Below are positions 48,692-59,742 of a DNA stretch of 64,000 bases, piece after piece. The DNA comes from Gonium pectorale (Eukaryota; Chlorophyta; Chlorophyceae; Chlamydomonadales; Volvocaceae): the NCBI GenBank assembly GCA_001584585.1, contig LSYV01000002.1, positions 6,253,606-6,317,605 on the forward strand, written 5' to 3'. Below the pieces are notes generated by a model. The model saw only the letters and a list, made by a program, of their open reading frames with translations, searched no databases and was not told where the DNA came from. Each line of letters starts with the position of its first letter. The stretch's first letter is position 1. Position numbers and translations under genes: made by a program.

Positions 48692-50715
48692 TCATTGGTA
48701 CCCGTTACCAAACCACTCCTCGACCACACCGGGCTCCAAATCGAAGCGAATGCTGATCTGCGGGCCAGGACGACACGGGCAATCGTCACCTGAGTAGATA
48801 CGGTTTGGAGGCGAACACCAGATGGTCACGAGCACAAGGCCTATGAGCCCGTACGTGATGCCACAGCCGAGGGAAGGAGGTATGGAGGGAGGAGGGAGGC
48901 ACCAGTGCAGGGACCAGCCGGGCCAGGCGCAGACAGCCCATGTGTGGTCATTAGTAATGGAATGTGTGGACACGAGCGATGCCAGTGCAGATCGAGGCAC
49001 ACGAGCAGACGCGTGCCACCCCTACAAGCAGACACGTGCCACTCCAGCGCACTCCACGGCCTTCCCCGCAGGTGTCACACGACAGCCCTGACAGCCGCGT
49101 CTTCCCCGTGTTCGTGTTCAAGCCAATACACAGATAACAAGAGGCCTGGCATCCAGCTACTCGTGATAACGTGGCTTCGTGAATCGCACGACGCAGGTCG
49201 CTCCGGCCCCCGCCCGCCCGCGCCGCCTCACCGCTGTTCCCACCACCGGCCGCGGCGGCATGCCCTTCTGGCTCCGCGCGGGCGCCTTGAGGAAGGCGCG
49301 CACCTTGTCCGTCTGGCCCAGGGCGCCCACCAGGTACGCCACACCGTCCAGCTTGTCCATGTACTGCGCGGGGCGCGAGGGGGAGGCCGAGGGGCGATCC
49401 AAGGATCTGGGTTGCTTGCCACCATGTGACGTCAGTGCAAGGCATCCACACCCAGGTTGAATCCGAGCCCGCAAGCAGGCGTAGCGCCTGGACTGGTGGA
49501 CGCATGCGCCCCATGGCCCCACGGCCCAGGCCCGGGCCGCGCCTGCTGCTCCGTCATCTTGAACGAGCGCTGCTCCAGGTGGGTCCACATGATGTTCAGG
49601 CTCACAAAGGCTTTGCCGGGAATGTCCCGCCGCACGAAGCTCACGTCGTACGTTTTACCGTACTTCGCGTAGATGAGTTCGCGCAGCTCGGTGGCTGCAG
49701 GGCAGAGGCGTGGAGGAGAAAGAGAGGGAGCCTCAAGCATCGCGACCAAGCCGCAAAATCATGTTCACCACCGCCGCGATGAAAACTGTACCCAGTGTTG
49801 CCTCCTCCCATGGTTGCCTCGTCTCACGGTCACCTCGCCCCAAGGATACGTGGAAGGGGCGGGATCGCACAGTCCAGCCCCGAGGACCTCTCAGCTGGGC
49901 AGGCAGTGCGTCCGCCAGGCAAGCACTGCTACTCCGGCTCACCAGACAGCGGCTGGCGCATCTCCTCCTCCGTGACCACGCTGTCGTATGATGCTGTTGT
50001 GGCGGCTATTTGCCCTATCCGCTGGTTGAGAGCCGCCGCCAGGTCACTGTCGTCTGTTTCACTGAACGAACGGGTTGCAGGCGGCCCGTCATAGCCGCTG
50101 TTCTCGCTCGCGTCCGCGCCGTCGCCCAGCGCTGGCCGAGCAGACGCGGGGACGCTGTTCAGCCGGGCCTGTATGGGACATGCCACGCCGATGGGTGGGC
50201 TCAGCCGCACGCAGGCGCAGCCCGCCCCGGAGCTCCTTGCCTTCCGTGAAGTCCCCGAGGCCAGCCATCTGCCGTACGAGTTCGGGGGAGTACCCCCAGG
50301 GCAACGCTGTCCTCAGCTGCCCAGCCGGTCAGACCTGGCGAGTGGCCCGGCGGGGCGAGTAGCGTGCAGCTCCGTGCCGGCCATATATGCGTAACCCGTA
50401 CCTCTTACCCTGGTAACTACTATGCCTGTGCCCGCCTGCCAGGGACACTCCCCACGCGCACTGCGCTCCGCTCCTCCCCTGCCCGGTCCCACCAGGCACC
50501 TGCAGGTCCTCGATGGAGCGCTCGGCGCCCTGGTCCGCCGCCGCGCTCCCGCTGGCGCTCTCCGTTTCATCTTTTGAAGTCACAGCATGAAAACCATGGG
50601 ACAAGGGGGCCAGGAGGGGCGGTGCAAGCTGTCGGTGGGCGGCCAGGACACGCGGCGTGCAAGGGGGGTAATGAAGAAGGGAAATGGGTCGCGTTGCAGA
50701 CACCGAGAATTGCAT
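48692..50715 (-). CDS. DUF3067 protein, plastid
   Basis: Member of DUF3067, a family shared by cyanobacteria and plastid-bearing eukaryotes; I know of no settled function. Five exons join in phase to about 263 aa: 50500-50715, 49943-50168, 49543-49694, 49232-49363, 48692-48757. The N-terminus (MQFSVSATRPISLLHYPP onward) is Ser/Arg/Pro-rich without acidic residues and fits a transit peptide; an acidic linker follows. The domain is TELRELIYAKYGKTYDVSFV, then FVSLNIMWTHLEQRSFKMTE, YMDKLDGVAYLVGALGQTDK, VRAFLKAP and PPRPVVGTA joined to ISIRFDLE at the end. The last exon was found because the family expects a 'SIPLDL'-like strand after the Gly-Thr-Ala. The intron after MTEQQ is read as GC-AG. The start ATG at 50713-50715 is the first in frame; an upstream exon is not excluded. 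Confidence 0.85.
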
Positions 50716-50795
50716 ACTCAATATAAGAAGTTGTTGTAGTCTTGCCGTGGAGGGGAAGCAACTGGCGCACGCCACCTAAGGATTTAAGGCGCGCT

Positions 50796-51293
50796 TCACC
50801 GTCGCATCTCCGACACAGCGGCGCCCGACGCAGCGGTGGCGGAGAGACAGGGACACGGCGTGCACTCTAGAGCGGCCCTCGCCGTACAATGCCGACCGCC
50901 CTCCCCGGGCATGCGACGGCCCGGACAAACATCTAGGGTATGCGGGAGCCGTTCAGGGTACCAGCTTCCCTGCAAAGTGCGTGGGACAGAGCACGCCGCG
51001 TCTACCGGGGTGGCGCGCCCCTCTCCCCGGAGGCGCAGGTGCCACGTCTCCCTCTGCACAGGCGCCCTACCGTCGTCGGATGTATACTCGAACTGCTGCT
51101 TCCTCCAAATGCGGGTGCTCTTTGGCGCCCAGGAGCCATCGAAGAAGCCACCGAAGAACTCGCCGAGGCCAGCACTAACGATGAGTGGTGACGGACGAGG
51201 GCCACATAACCTATTCACACGGCGCCATGGGCGTATCGCTGACGGCGTCAACGGGCGCATAGAGAAGCCATCCACGGGAACTGTGCAGGCCAT
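50796..51293 (-). CDS. Hypothetical protein or upstream exon, possibly plastid-targeted
   Basis: An ATG-started frame of 165 codons, same strand as DUF3067 and ending only 80 bp before its start codon. The first ~45 residues (MACTVPVDGFSMRPLTPSAI onward) look like a transit peptide ending near VSA. GLGEFFGGFFDGSWAPKS and RIWRKQQFEYTSDDG then read like real protein. The second half looks like non-coding composition, so an intron may start near GTAGACGCGG (about 51002) or GTAGGGCG (about 51050). The close spacing suggests it is either a 5' exon of the next gene or a separate small gene. No family recognised. Confidence 0.35.
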   Translation of the reverse strand: MACTVPVDGFSMRPLTPSAIRPWRRVNRLCGPRPSPLIVSAGLGEFFGGFFDGSWAPKSTRIWRKQQFEYTSDDGRAPVQRETWHLRLRGEGRATPVDAACSVPRTLQGSWYPERLPHTLDVCPGRRMPGEGGRHCTARAALECTPCPCLSATAASGAAVSEMRR

Positions 51294-51682
51294 AATATTG
51301 AAGCAGACCGAGACGATGTTCGCAAGCTGTAAAGCGCCGGAAAGCTACCACGCTACAGTGTTAGACAATCCTGTCAGTGTAAACTGTCCAAACGGCCGTC
51401 ACCAGGGAGAAGGACCCTCTGAAACGTGAAAGGGCCGGATGGCGGGGTGTTGCGCAAGCCTGACAGGACGAGCCCGCGCACCTCGGCAGCAAAATTATAA
51501 GAACACCAATGGGGGACATAAGAATACAAACATGGTTGCCGACGCTACATCGTACGGTGGTTAGTACCCGGCCCCGCGATCCAGTTGCTGTGTTTCACGC
51601 AAGCTCAACAAGGTCACTCTTCTTACATTAGCCTTAGACGCCCTCAATAAAATTTTAGAACCCTGCGGGAAGGGAAATAGCT
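51294..51682. other. Divergent upstream region
   Basis: 389 bp between the ATG at 51293 (-) and that of the myosin-tail gene at 51683 (+). Less GC-rich near 51480-51660. No myosin motor or IQ coding sequence is present here. Confidence 0.5.
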
Positions 51683-54600
51683 ATGGCAAGCGCCTTTACG
51701 CTGGATGATGAGGAGGAGGAGGTGCAGCATTTTGAGCCTGCAGCTCCAGTGCGGGATCCCGGACAAGCGTTGTCGACACACCCCGTCACAGCGCCGGTCG
51801 TGCTGTCGGCGTCTGCGTCGTGCGTGCTGAGACCCACCTTGAACCCACCAAAATCGATGGTGGACAGCGATCTCGGTATCGCCACTCTAGCTGGTGCTGT
51901 CGCGGCGCTCTTGTCTTCGCAGCAGCGTATCGACGACACCGAGCTCCAACTGCAGGTAAGCACATGTGACCCTAGCTGGTCAGCCGAGGCCCGAGGCCAT
52001 CACGGAGCGTGGCCCCTACCTCAACCGTCCCACATCGCTACCCCCTCCCCCGGACCACAGGCCCTCCTGCGCCAGCACGCCAGAATTGTAGCGGCGGGGC
52101 GTCTACTGGAGCAGCAGAAGGTCCTTGACGTCTTGGCCTTGGGGCCAGACCTGGGCTATGACCGCGGGCGGCCCGTGGCGTCGCTGCTGGTATACCGGTA
52201 CGCACTCGCACCCGGGACAGCATCTGCGCAATGCAGCCCGCTGCGTTGGCCCTCACGTGACGTGTCTGCTGGCAACGGATGGTGCAAGAGGCATGACCAT
52301 ATTCTGACGTACGCACGCGTCCTTCCGCTTCCAGGTGCTGCCTCCGCTGGGGCTCATTTGGCGGCGATGCGCAGGCAGTGGCCGTGCTGGACCAGCTGGG
52401 GGCCCTGCTGCTCGGGGCCACAGACGAGGACGCAATCAATGCCCGGCACACGACGGCCGCTGCCGCGGCGGCGGGCGCGCAGGGCGGGGCTGCGGAGCAG
52501 GAGGACGAGACGACGGCGGCTGCGGCCACGCTCGCTGCCACCCGCGAGGTGGCATACTGGTGCGGCGGGGAGGAGGGAGCCACGCAGCAGCGTATCGGGG
52601 CTAGGAGGGAATAGGCGGGGCGCGAAGGAGGGGAGTCGGCTGGGCAAAGTCAGATGCGATCGCGGTTGCGAAAGCCATGTCAAAAGGGGCCCGTGCACAG
52701 GAGCCGGGGCGCAAGCTGGGCGTGTGGGGGCACGCTCATCTGCAAGATGCCACGGGCAACTACGGCCAGGGGACGTCCTGCAAGACGGATCCGGCGACAC
52801 GCCTCGGCCTCCCCTCCCGTAGGCTGGCGGTCACGTCCACGCTGCTGGCCCTGGTGGATCCCCATCTGCCGCTGGCGATGGCCCGGACCGCCATGCAGAC
52901 ATCCTCCCACGCCGCCACGCCGCTGGCAGTGGTTGCGGGCGAGGCGCGCGCGTCCGTGGCCCGCGCCACCAGCGCCGCGGCCGCCAAGGTCCAGGAGCTG
53001 CAGAAGCGCATGGGCAGCACCCTCAGCGGCATGCAGGCGCTGGGCAAGAACCTGTTCGGGGGCAGGCTGCGCAAGGCAGCAGCGCCCGCCAGCGGGGGCA
53101 AGGCGGCGGAGGCGGCGGCCGCCGGGGCACAGCAGGAGGAGCAGCAGGAGGGCGGCGCGGAGGGACCGGGCCCGGCGCAAGAGCTGCCGGCGGCGCAGGT
53201 ACGGTTATGGGCACCCATTTCCATCGTACACCAGAGCTGGCTCATTGCCGACAGAAGGTAATTGCAATGACAGCTGTCCAGCGCTGACCTGTTTCAACCA
53301 AAGAACCTGCCGCATGTTTCCGCAAACCTTGAACCCCCAGGAGCAGCCCGACGCGTCTGCCGCAGCCATCTCAGTGGCGCAACACGACACAGCGGCCCCG
53401 TGCGATTCCCCCCACGGCCCGAGCGGAGCCGCGGTTGGGGCACCGGCGGTTGCGGCCCCGGTAAGCCCTCCCGGGCAGTGCTTCCGGCAGCAGCTGGACC
53501 TGCTCCTGCAAAAGACCTACAACCAGCTGCGCGACTCGCTCAAGCGCCAGGTCAGCTCGGTGCTGCCGGGCTGCGTCCAGGGACCGCAGCTGCAGGGGGC
53601 GCTCTCGGGGAGCCCCAGCGGCAGCCTGGGCGGCGCAACGGCGGAGCGCTCGTTGGAGCGGGAACTATCGTCGGGGAGCGCGTGCGGTCCTGCCGCCGAG
53701 GCGGGTGAGCGAGGGAAGCCGGTGGGGGCGCAGGGTAACATGTTGGATGGGGGTGGACCAACCCGGTCGCGTCAGGTGCTGGAACCATACGAGGGGTATT
53801 AGTACTGGCGGAGTGGTTGCGCTAGTTTCCGCTTCCTCTCCAGTAATTCTTGTTCCGCAGCTGCATGTCTGAGTCATGATCAACGCTGTGAAGGGGCCAT
53901 GCAACGCGTTCCCCGCACGGCACAGCACGGGCTTCTCTCATGGAACGCCCATGCCTCCTGAAGACGAAAAGCCAGTAGGCGGCCCAGCCACCTGTACGTC
54001 CGTCCATCCTGTCACGTCCCGGGCCCCGCTGACTGTCGAACGCTGCCGCAGGCCGCTCGTCGCCCTGCGGCTCGGGCGATGCCTCCGCGTCCCTGGCGCC
54101 CTGGCGGGAGCTGGTCTCCGTGCTGTCGGCGCACCTGGGCATGCTGCGGGAGGCGCACGTGCCCCGCATCATCATCCGCTGCCTCTTCAAGCAGGTGCGC
54201 CTGCTGCGGCGTGCGGTCGTGCGGCGCAGGGGGCCGTGGGCCATCCCCGTAACTAGCAACCAGCATTACTGCGTCAGTGCACGCACCGGACTGAGCGGTG
54301 CACCTGGGGAGGCATTGCTCACATTGGCCACCTGCCTCCACCTCACAAACATGCAAGCACTCACTGACAATAAGGACACCGTAACGTTGATAAACGTCCG
54401 CACCCTGGCTGCTCCTCACTGCCCTTTCCCGGCCCCTGTCTCCAGACCATGGCGTTCATCAATGTGCAGCTCTTTAACCAGCTACTGTTGCGCCCCGACT
54501 GCTGCTGTACCTCCAACGCGGGCCACCTGGTGGCGGGGCTGCAGCTATTGGACGAGTGGCTGGCGGCGCCCACCGGGCCCGGGGGCAGCGGCGGGGGCGG

Positions 54601-55843
54601 AGGCTGGGGAGGTGAGGGCCTCGGGCTGCTGGCGGAGGACCTGCAGCACGTACGACAGGTACGGCAAGAGGCCCACACGGGGACGTCTTGGGTCCCTTTG
54701 CGGGGGTCTGAGTTGCGAGTCCTTTGGATGCGCTCTATCGTGCCGAAAGGGCTCACTCCTGGGTGCAGACCGTGCCGGCGACGCTCCGTCGGGCTGTGCT
54801 CAGACAGGTTGAGAACCGGAAATCCTCTGCCGCCCACCGCCCTTCTCCGCACCCCTGAATCCATGCCTCCCCTTCAGGCCTCCCACTTCCTGCTGCTGGC
54901 CAACAAGGGCGCCCTGCGGCTGGACGACTTCATCGCCATGAACCCCGCGCTCAACGTGCAGCAGCTCTACCGGCTGGCAACGACATTCTGGGACGACACG
55001 CCGCCGCCGCCACCGCCGCCCGCTGCGCAGCCCCAGCCGCAGCCGCAGGCCGACGTGCGCGACCCGAGCGAGGCCGCGACAGCTGAGCAGGGTCCCGAGC
55101 CGGGCGCGGCCGCCACGGACGAGGTCAGCGGTGTGCAGGCGGAGGCAGCTGCTGCGTGCGCCGCGGCGGACGTGCAGGCCGACCAGGCGGACGCGGATGC
55201 TCCCGAGACACCACTCCAGGAGGGCGCAGTGACGCCGGACGCTGATGGTGATGACGATACAGACGCCATGGCGGCTGCAGCAGCTGCAGCGGTTGCCGCG
55301 GCTGAGGCAGCAGCCGCGGCGGACGAGGCCGCTGATGCAGTCGCCGCCACGGGTGAGTCCAGCAGCCCGCAGCACTCCTCTACCCTCCAAACCTCCCAGC
55401 CGCTGCTGCCCGCTTCTGCTCCCGCGCCGCCGCCTCCCCCGCCGCCGGCGGCATTAGCGTCGCGCCACGTGTCCGGGGAGGTTCTGGAGGAGATGAAGCG
55501 GCGTCATGCGGTCGCCAACAACGGCGGCCTCATCGTGACCTTCCTGTTGGACGAGGACAGCACACCGCTCATCGCGCCCGGCGGGGTGGTGGCCAAGCAG
55601 CTGCTGCAGCTGCTCAACGAGCCGCGCCTGCGGGAGCCGCTGACGGAGGGCCTCCCGGCCGCGCTGCGGAGCGAGGACTGCCCCGAGCAGGTGTTCGCCT
55701 TTCTGGCGGCGCCCCTGGAGGCGGAGCAGGGGGGCGTTCAGGAGTCGGCGCACGCAGCTGCGCAGCCGCAGCCGCGGGGAGGTGGAGGCGGCAGCCTCGG
55801 CTGGATTGGGCGGCTCAGCGGTCAAGGGCGGCACCACGAATGA
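51683..55843 (+). CDS. Stand-alone myosin-XI/V globular tail (DIL domain) protein without a motor
   Basis: Eight exons join in phase to about 898 aa: 51683-51955, 52061-52197, 52335-52559, 52823-53198, 53341-53704, 54052-54194, 54446-54658, 54878-55843. The start is MASAFTLDDEEEEVQHFEP, with no motor, IQ or long coiled coil before the tail. The cargo-binding globular tail of class V/XI myosins is then followed in order: QQKVLDVLALGPDLGYDRGR and PVASLLVYR, CCLRWGSF, EVAYW joined to LAVTSTLLALVD, QQLDLLLQKTYNQLRDSLKR, RIIIRCLFKQ joined to TMAFINVQLFNQLLLRPDCC, LQHVRQ joined to ASHFLLL, and LNVQQLYRLATTFWDD. About 160 residues of Pro/Gln/Ala/Asp-rich sequence then interrupt the DIL domain before SGEVLEEMKRRHA and IVTFLLDEDSTPLI. 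Inferred role: cargo or organelle adaptor, or competitor of myosin XI. The exon 1 start is supported by the divergent gene upstream. Confidence 0.85.
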
Positions 55844-56270
55844 AGGCCTGGGCTACAGAGCAACCGGCTGCGCTGCATTCATATCAGGATGCCCCGGCTT
55901 TGCAGTCAGCAGACCGAGGGTCGCTTCAACATGTACACATGGAGAGAGTAAATGGGAAATCTCAGGTAGCAGTTTCAGCGGCATTGGTCCTTCGTAACTG
56001 TGTGTTGTGTAGTGTGATACGTTGATGGTGTCTGTCTGAACGCTGTAGCCCTGGTGTTCGCATAGTTGCTCGTGTAAGCGAAGCCGCCGTGCAACGCTTG
56101 TCGGGCGGCAGGGGATTGAGAGTGATCATGATTGCGCCCCTCCGGGGGCCATGCAGCAACATGATACTTGCAGGTCCACAGACTGCCATGGATATGAAGC
56201 TGGCAAAAGACTGGCATATCCTCCAAACTTTGCGGCATGCATAAGCAAAGTCAAGAGACCGCATTCGACT

Positions 56271-56275
56271 TTACA
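56271..56275 (-). terminator. TGTAA poly(A) signal, GPX gene
   Basis: TGTAA on minus (TTACA on plus), about 350 nt past the GPX stop. Confidence 0.35.
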
Positions 56276-56326
56276 GTGTTTCCCGTTCTTTGAGAGACAT
56301 GGAGAATGGGGAAATTAAACCCATCA

Positions 56327-56331
56327 TGTAA
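56327..56331 (+). terminator. TGTAA poly(A) signal, myosin-tail gene
   Basis: TGTAA 480 nt past the stop at 55841-55843. If both this and 56271 are used, the two convergent 3' UTRs overlap by about 60 bp. Confidence 0.35.
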
Positions 56332-56626
56332 CTGTAGTTAGATGCAAGCGGTCCGTGAATCCGGCTAGCACGCTCACATCTTCACTCGTATGCGCTGAGT
56401 CTTTCCTTATCTCTCCGCTCGCTCTCGTGCATTCTCGACCAATCCGATCCTCTCCCTCTAAAAGCGTGAACATCTCGCTCCCAAAACACGATACGGCCAT
56501 AACCCGCGTCCAACTCCACACACAACAGTACTGTCGCAACTGTCCTCTCGGTAAAGTACCTCTTGCTCGAGCCCTACGTCACACCAATAGTCAAATGTAC
56601 AGCTACGCTAGGCCGAGCACCCAGCC

Positions 56627-57944
56627 TTATGCCATGGCCTTCTTGATATCGGCCTCCAGCGAGGCAGGGCTGGAGGTGGAGCCGTACCGGCCCACAACGT
56701 TGCCGTCCTGGTCGACCAGGAACTTGGAGAAGTTCCACTTGATATCGGAGTTCATGAGGCCGCCCTTCTGCTCCTTGAGCCACTGAAACAGCGGCTCAGC
56801 TGCAAGTGGACAGGGACACACGGAGTGACTCAGCGTTGTTTCAACACGAAGTAACACGCCCCCCATCTCCGCCATCAACGTGGACAGCCCTCCATCGACT
56901 GTCATGACGTCCCAAGCTGGATCAATGGGTGGACGGCAACATATGCCGTGTGCGACTTGGGATGGGCCACACCCTTCCCAACAAGTCCTAGCACCTTGAT
57001 ACCCGAACCCCACGACCACACAATGTCTCGTGGGCCATAGCCGTCAGCGCCTTTCCTGCAACGGTTAGCCCCCCCCTGGACGCCAAGTCCAGGGCTCAGT
57101 CCTAACAAAGCGGTCCACGGCTGAAGACCAGGTGTCGAAAGGACTTACCACCTGGCCCGTTGACATCCACCTTGGACATGAGGGGGAAGGTCACGCCATA
57201 CGTGCTCTTGGCGAACTCCTTGATGGACCGGTTGCTGCCAGGCTCCTGGGCTCCGAACTGGTTGCAGGGAAAGCCTAGCACGGTGAAGCTCTGCGTTACA
57301 CACGGAGAGAAGAGTGTCAATTGAGGTGGTAAGTCACGTCGCCGGCAGGGCCACGCCAATGCAGGGGATATCGGCAGGGGCAACCCTCTGGTCAAACATC
57401 CTGCGCTGGGCCGTCATACGACAATAGATGTTATCATACACGCGCCACCCTGCCTTCATTTTACCTTGCCGCCGAACTTGTCCTGCAAGGCCTGCAGCTC
57501 GTTGTACTGCGGGGTAAAGCCACATTGTGACGCCAGGTTGACGATCAGCACAGCCTTGCCCTGCAGGCTGGAAAGCTTGAAGTCCTTGCCGTCGATATCC
57601 TGTAGACGGGGGCATCAGGGTATCGGTATACGCGCATAAGCCCTGTTTGCCTTGTCTCACCAACCGGCGACCGCCGCGTAGTTTAAACTAAGAGCCCACC
57701 AGCAATCAAGGGCGCACTGTCAAGGGGGGCTTCATACAACAGCATGCCAGCCACATGTGATCGTGCCGTGTCGGGCCAACACCTTCACTTTGAAGTTGTA
57801 GAATTCGCTGGTTGAGGGCTCCGCCGTCTTGGCAGCGCCACCGAAATTGAACAGAGCCTGCGGCTTGACCGTGCTGAGGCGCGCAGGGCGCGCGCTCGAG
57901 CGAGGGGCCACAGCGCGGGCAGAAACACGGCTGTGAGCGATCAT
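56627..57944 (-). CDS. Glutathione peroxidase-like protein, plastid, Cys type
   Basis: Reduces peroxides with glutathione or thioredoxin. Four exons join in phase to 203 aa: 57783-57944, 57465-57599, 57149-57290, 56627-56799. The first ~45 residues ([20 protein letters not shown] onward) are a clear plastid transit peptide. The peroxidatic residue is Cys, in [15 protein letters not shown]; the codon is TGT, so it is not a selenoprotein. The catalytic Gln/Trp partners are in [16 protein letters not shown] and [14 protein letters not shown]. The resolving Cys that plant thioredoxin-type GPXs carry in a 'CTRFK' stretch is absent: the matching place reads [12 protein letters not shown], more like animal GPX4. 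The stop is TAA at 56627-56629. The frame before the ATG at 57942-57944 stays open but lacks transit-like sequence. Confidence 0.93.
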
Positions 57945-59742
57945 TTCGTGCGTTAAGCGTAGATGGTGTAACGTCAAAGTCGGAACTGGACTCGGAGGGG
58001 AACTGCGAGTGCAAAGTGCGGAGCTGCAGAATTCTGAGTGCAGAGCTGCGGAGCTTTGTTTCTCTGATGGGTCCAGTCTTGGCCTCACAAGCTTGGATTC
58101 AACCGTTGTACGTTGGTGCGACCTGCGACATGACGGGTCACGGGTGAGGTTGAGCCCTGGAGTTACTGCTGGCAAGCAATAATCTTACAGTTCACTGTCA
58201 CAAATCGTTGGTGCTGATGCGGAACCTGCTGCAACTGCAAGTGAGAGATGCCATGTTGGACAAGGGTACGTGGAACGACGGTGTCGTGAAGCAGTCTTTG
58301 AGGCCATACAAGTACACAAATCCAACATAGCTGGACTCGTAGGCTATGGAGTTGGCAGTGGGGAAGGTGGGGAAAGAGTGGGCCACCAGGGCTGCGCGCT
58401 GTGCCTGTGGTGGGGATATGGCTGGGGCGGCTGGTATGGCGGGTGCCGGGGTGGAAAAGGTTCCCGGATGCCAGACTCCCCCATGACCCGTGACACCGGT
58501 TGACACCCTCCCGCGGGGACACGGCATGGATGCCCTGGTGTGACCAAATGTTAGCTGGACGGGCGTTTAGAAGCCCTATCGATAGCATCTGTTTAGTGGG
58601 TGCGGCAGGCCCCTGCGACCTGGGGAGTTCTGCGCGTGTCCTGTGCGTGCTGGCGGGCGCAGGATGTAAAGCCAGGGGTGAGGTTGCGGGCTGCGGAAGG
58701 TGTATGCGCAAAGGACAAGGAGAGAGTGGGGACTCGCACGGTATGGGCGGCGTGGGAAGAAAGGAAAAGGAAGCATGCGAGCGGGCCGTCCGTAGCTGCA
58801 GCGTGAGTAGCTTTGCCTGTGAAATCGCCGCGGAAATGTCATATTGCGTGATAGACTGCAAAACCCCATACTGCTGCATGCACAACGCAAAGTAGAAGAG
58901 CACAGGGAGCCAAGATTGTCACTGCTGTGCTTCGTTGGTTTTGGAGGCCATGGTGGGGGGCGGAGGCGGGAGCGGGCGGGGGGAAGCCATGAAGCTGGCC
59001 TGCCATGCGCCCGTCCACCGCCCGCGCTCGGCTGCCTGGCGAAATTTGCTGAACCCCGTTTACTTGTTAGAGCACCTTGGTCCCTGCAGCATTGGAGCGC
59101 GCGTGCAACTGAACTGCTCTGCGCACCACAGTTTGGGCGCGACCACTCATGCCCACTCGCTCCTTCACGAGCGGCGGCCACCATGGCATAACGCTCCGCG
59201 GTAACAGCATGGTCGTCAATTGTTGCCACGACAGTGCTGCTTCAGTCCTTCAGTGATGGGCGGGCCCACAGCTTTCCATTGGCAGTTCGCCTTCGACCAT
59301 TTTCCCCGTTTCCACTTGTCCGGCAGGGAAGCTGCCGGGAACCTCCAGACTTGGCGTAGCGATGGGCTGCTTGACATCGTCATGTAGCTCAAGCGCAGCT
59401 CCCCCCAAGAGTTCTCTGTAAGGATGGGGTAAAGCCATGAAGTCCCACACGACATATAGGCGTAGGAAGAAAGTATGGGAGGCTGGGGCATCGGGGACAG
59501 GTTTGCAGGTAGACGGGGCGCCAGGACTTGCGTATCAGTACACCCGGCTTCTCGTAACCGTCCCTGACAAACGACTGCACGAGCTCCCCACATTAGCTGC
59601 TTACCAATGACGTTGCCTGCAAGTCCAGGGCACACCCAACAGCAATGCCCACCAGCAAGCACCCCTAGCACCCTCACCAGGCGTCGCTCGAGCGTAAAAC
59701 AGTGAATGGAAGGTTATCTCACCTGTAACGTGTCATTTAATA

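Noticed and set aside
49157..49232. DUF3067 ending at the stop at 49157 after PRYHE
   Set aside because: The family ends with a strand found in a separate exon (48692-48757), and GCG|GTGAGG is a good donor.
51683..52612. A complete short gene ending at the stop at 52612
   Set aside because: Reading through from exon 3 loses the tail domain. Splicing at TACTG|GTGCGG restores the conserved YWL block and keeps phase.
56627..57944. Selenocysteine in the GPX gene
   Set aside because: The peroxidatic codon in the LASQCGF motif is TGT (Cys), not TGA, so no SECIS element is needed.
58163..58903. 246-codon minus-strand frame upstream of GPX
   Set aside because: No recognisable motif; it overlaps other equally long frames, and its residue mix (Pro, His, Ser, Gln) changes along its length like non-coding DNA.
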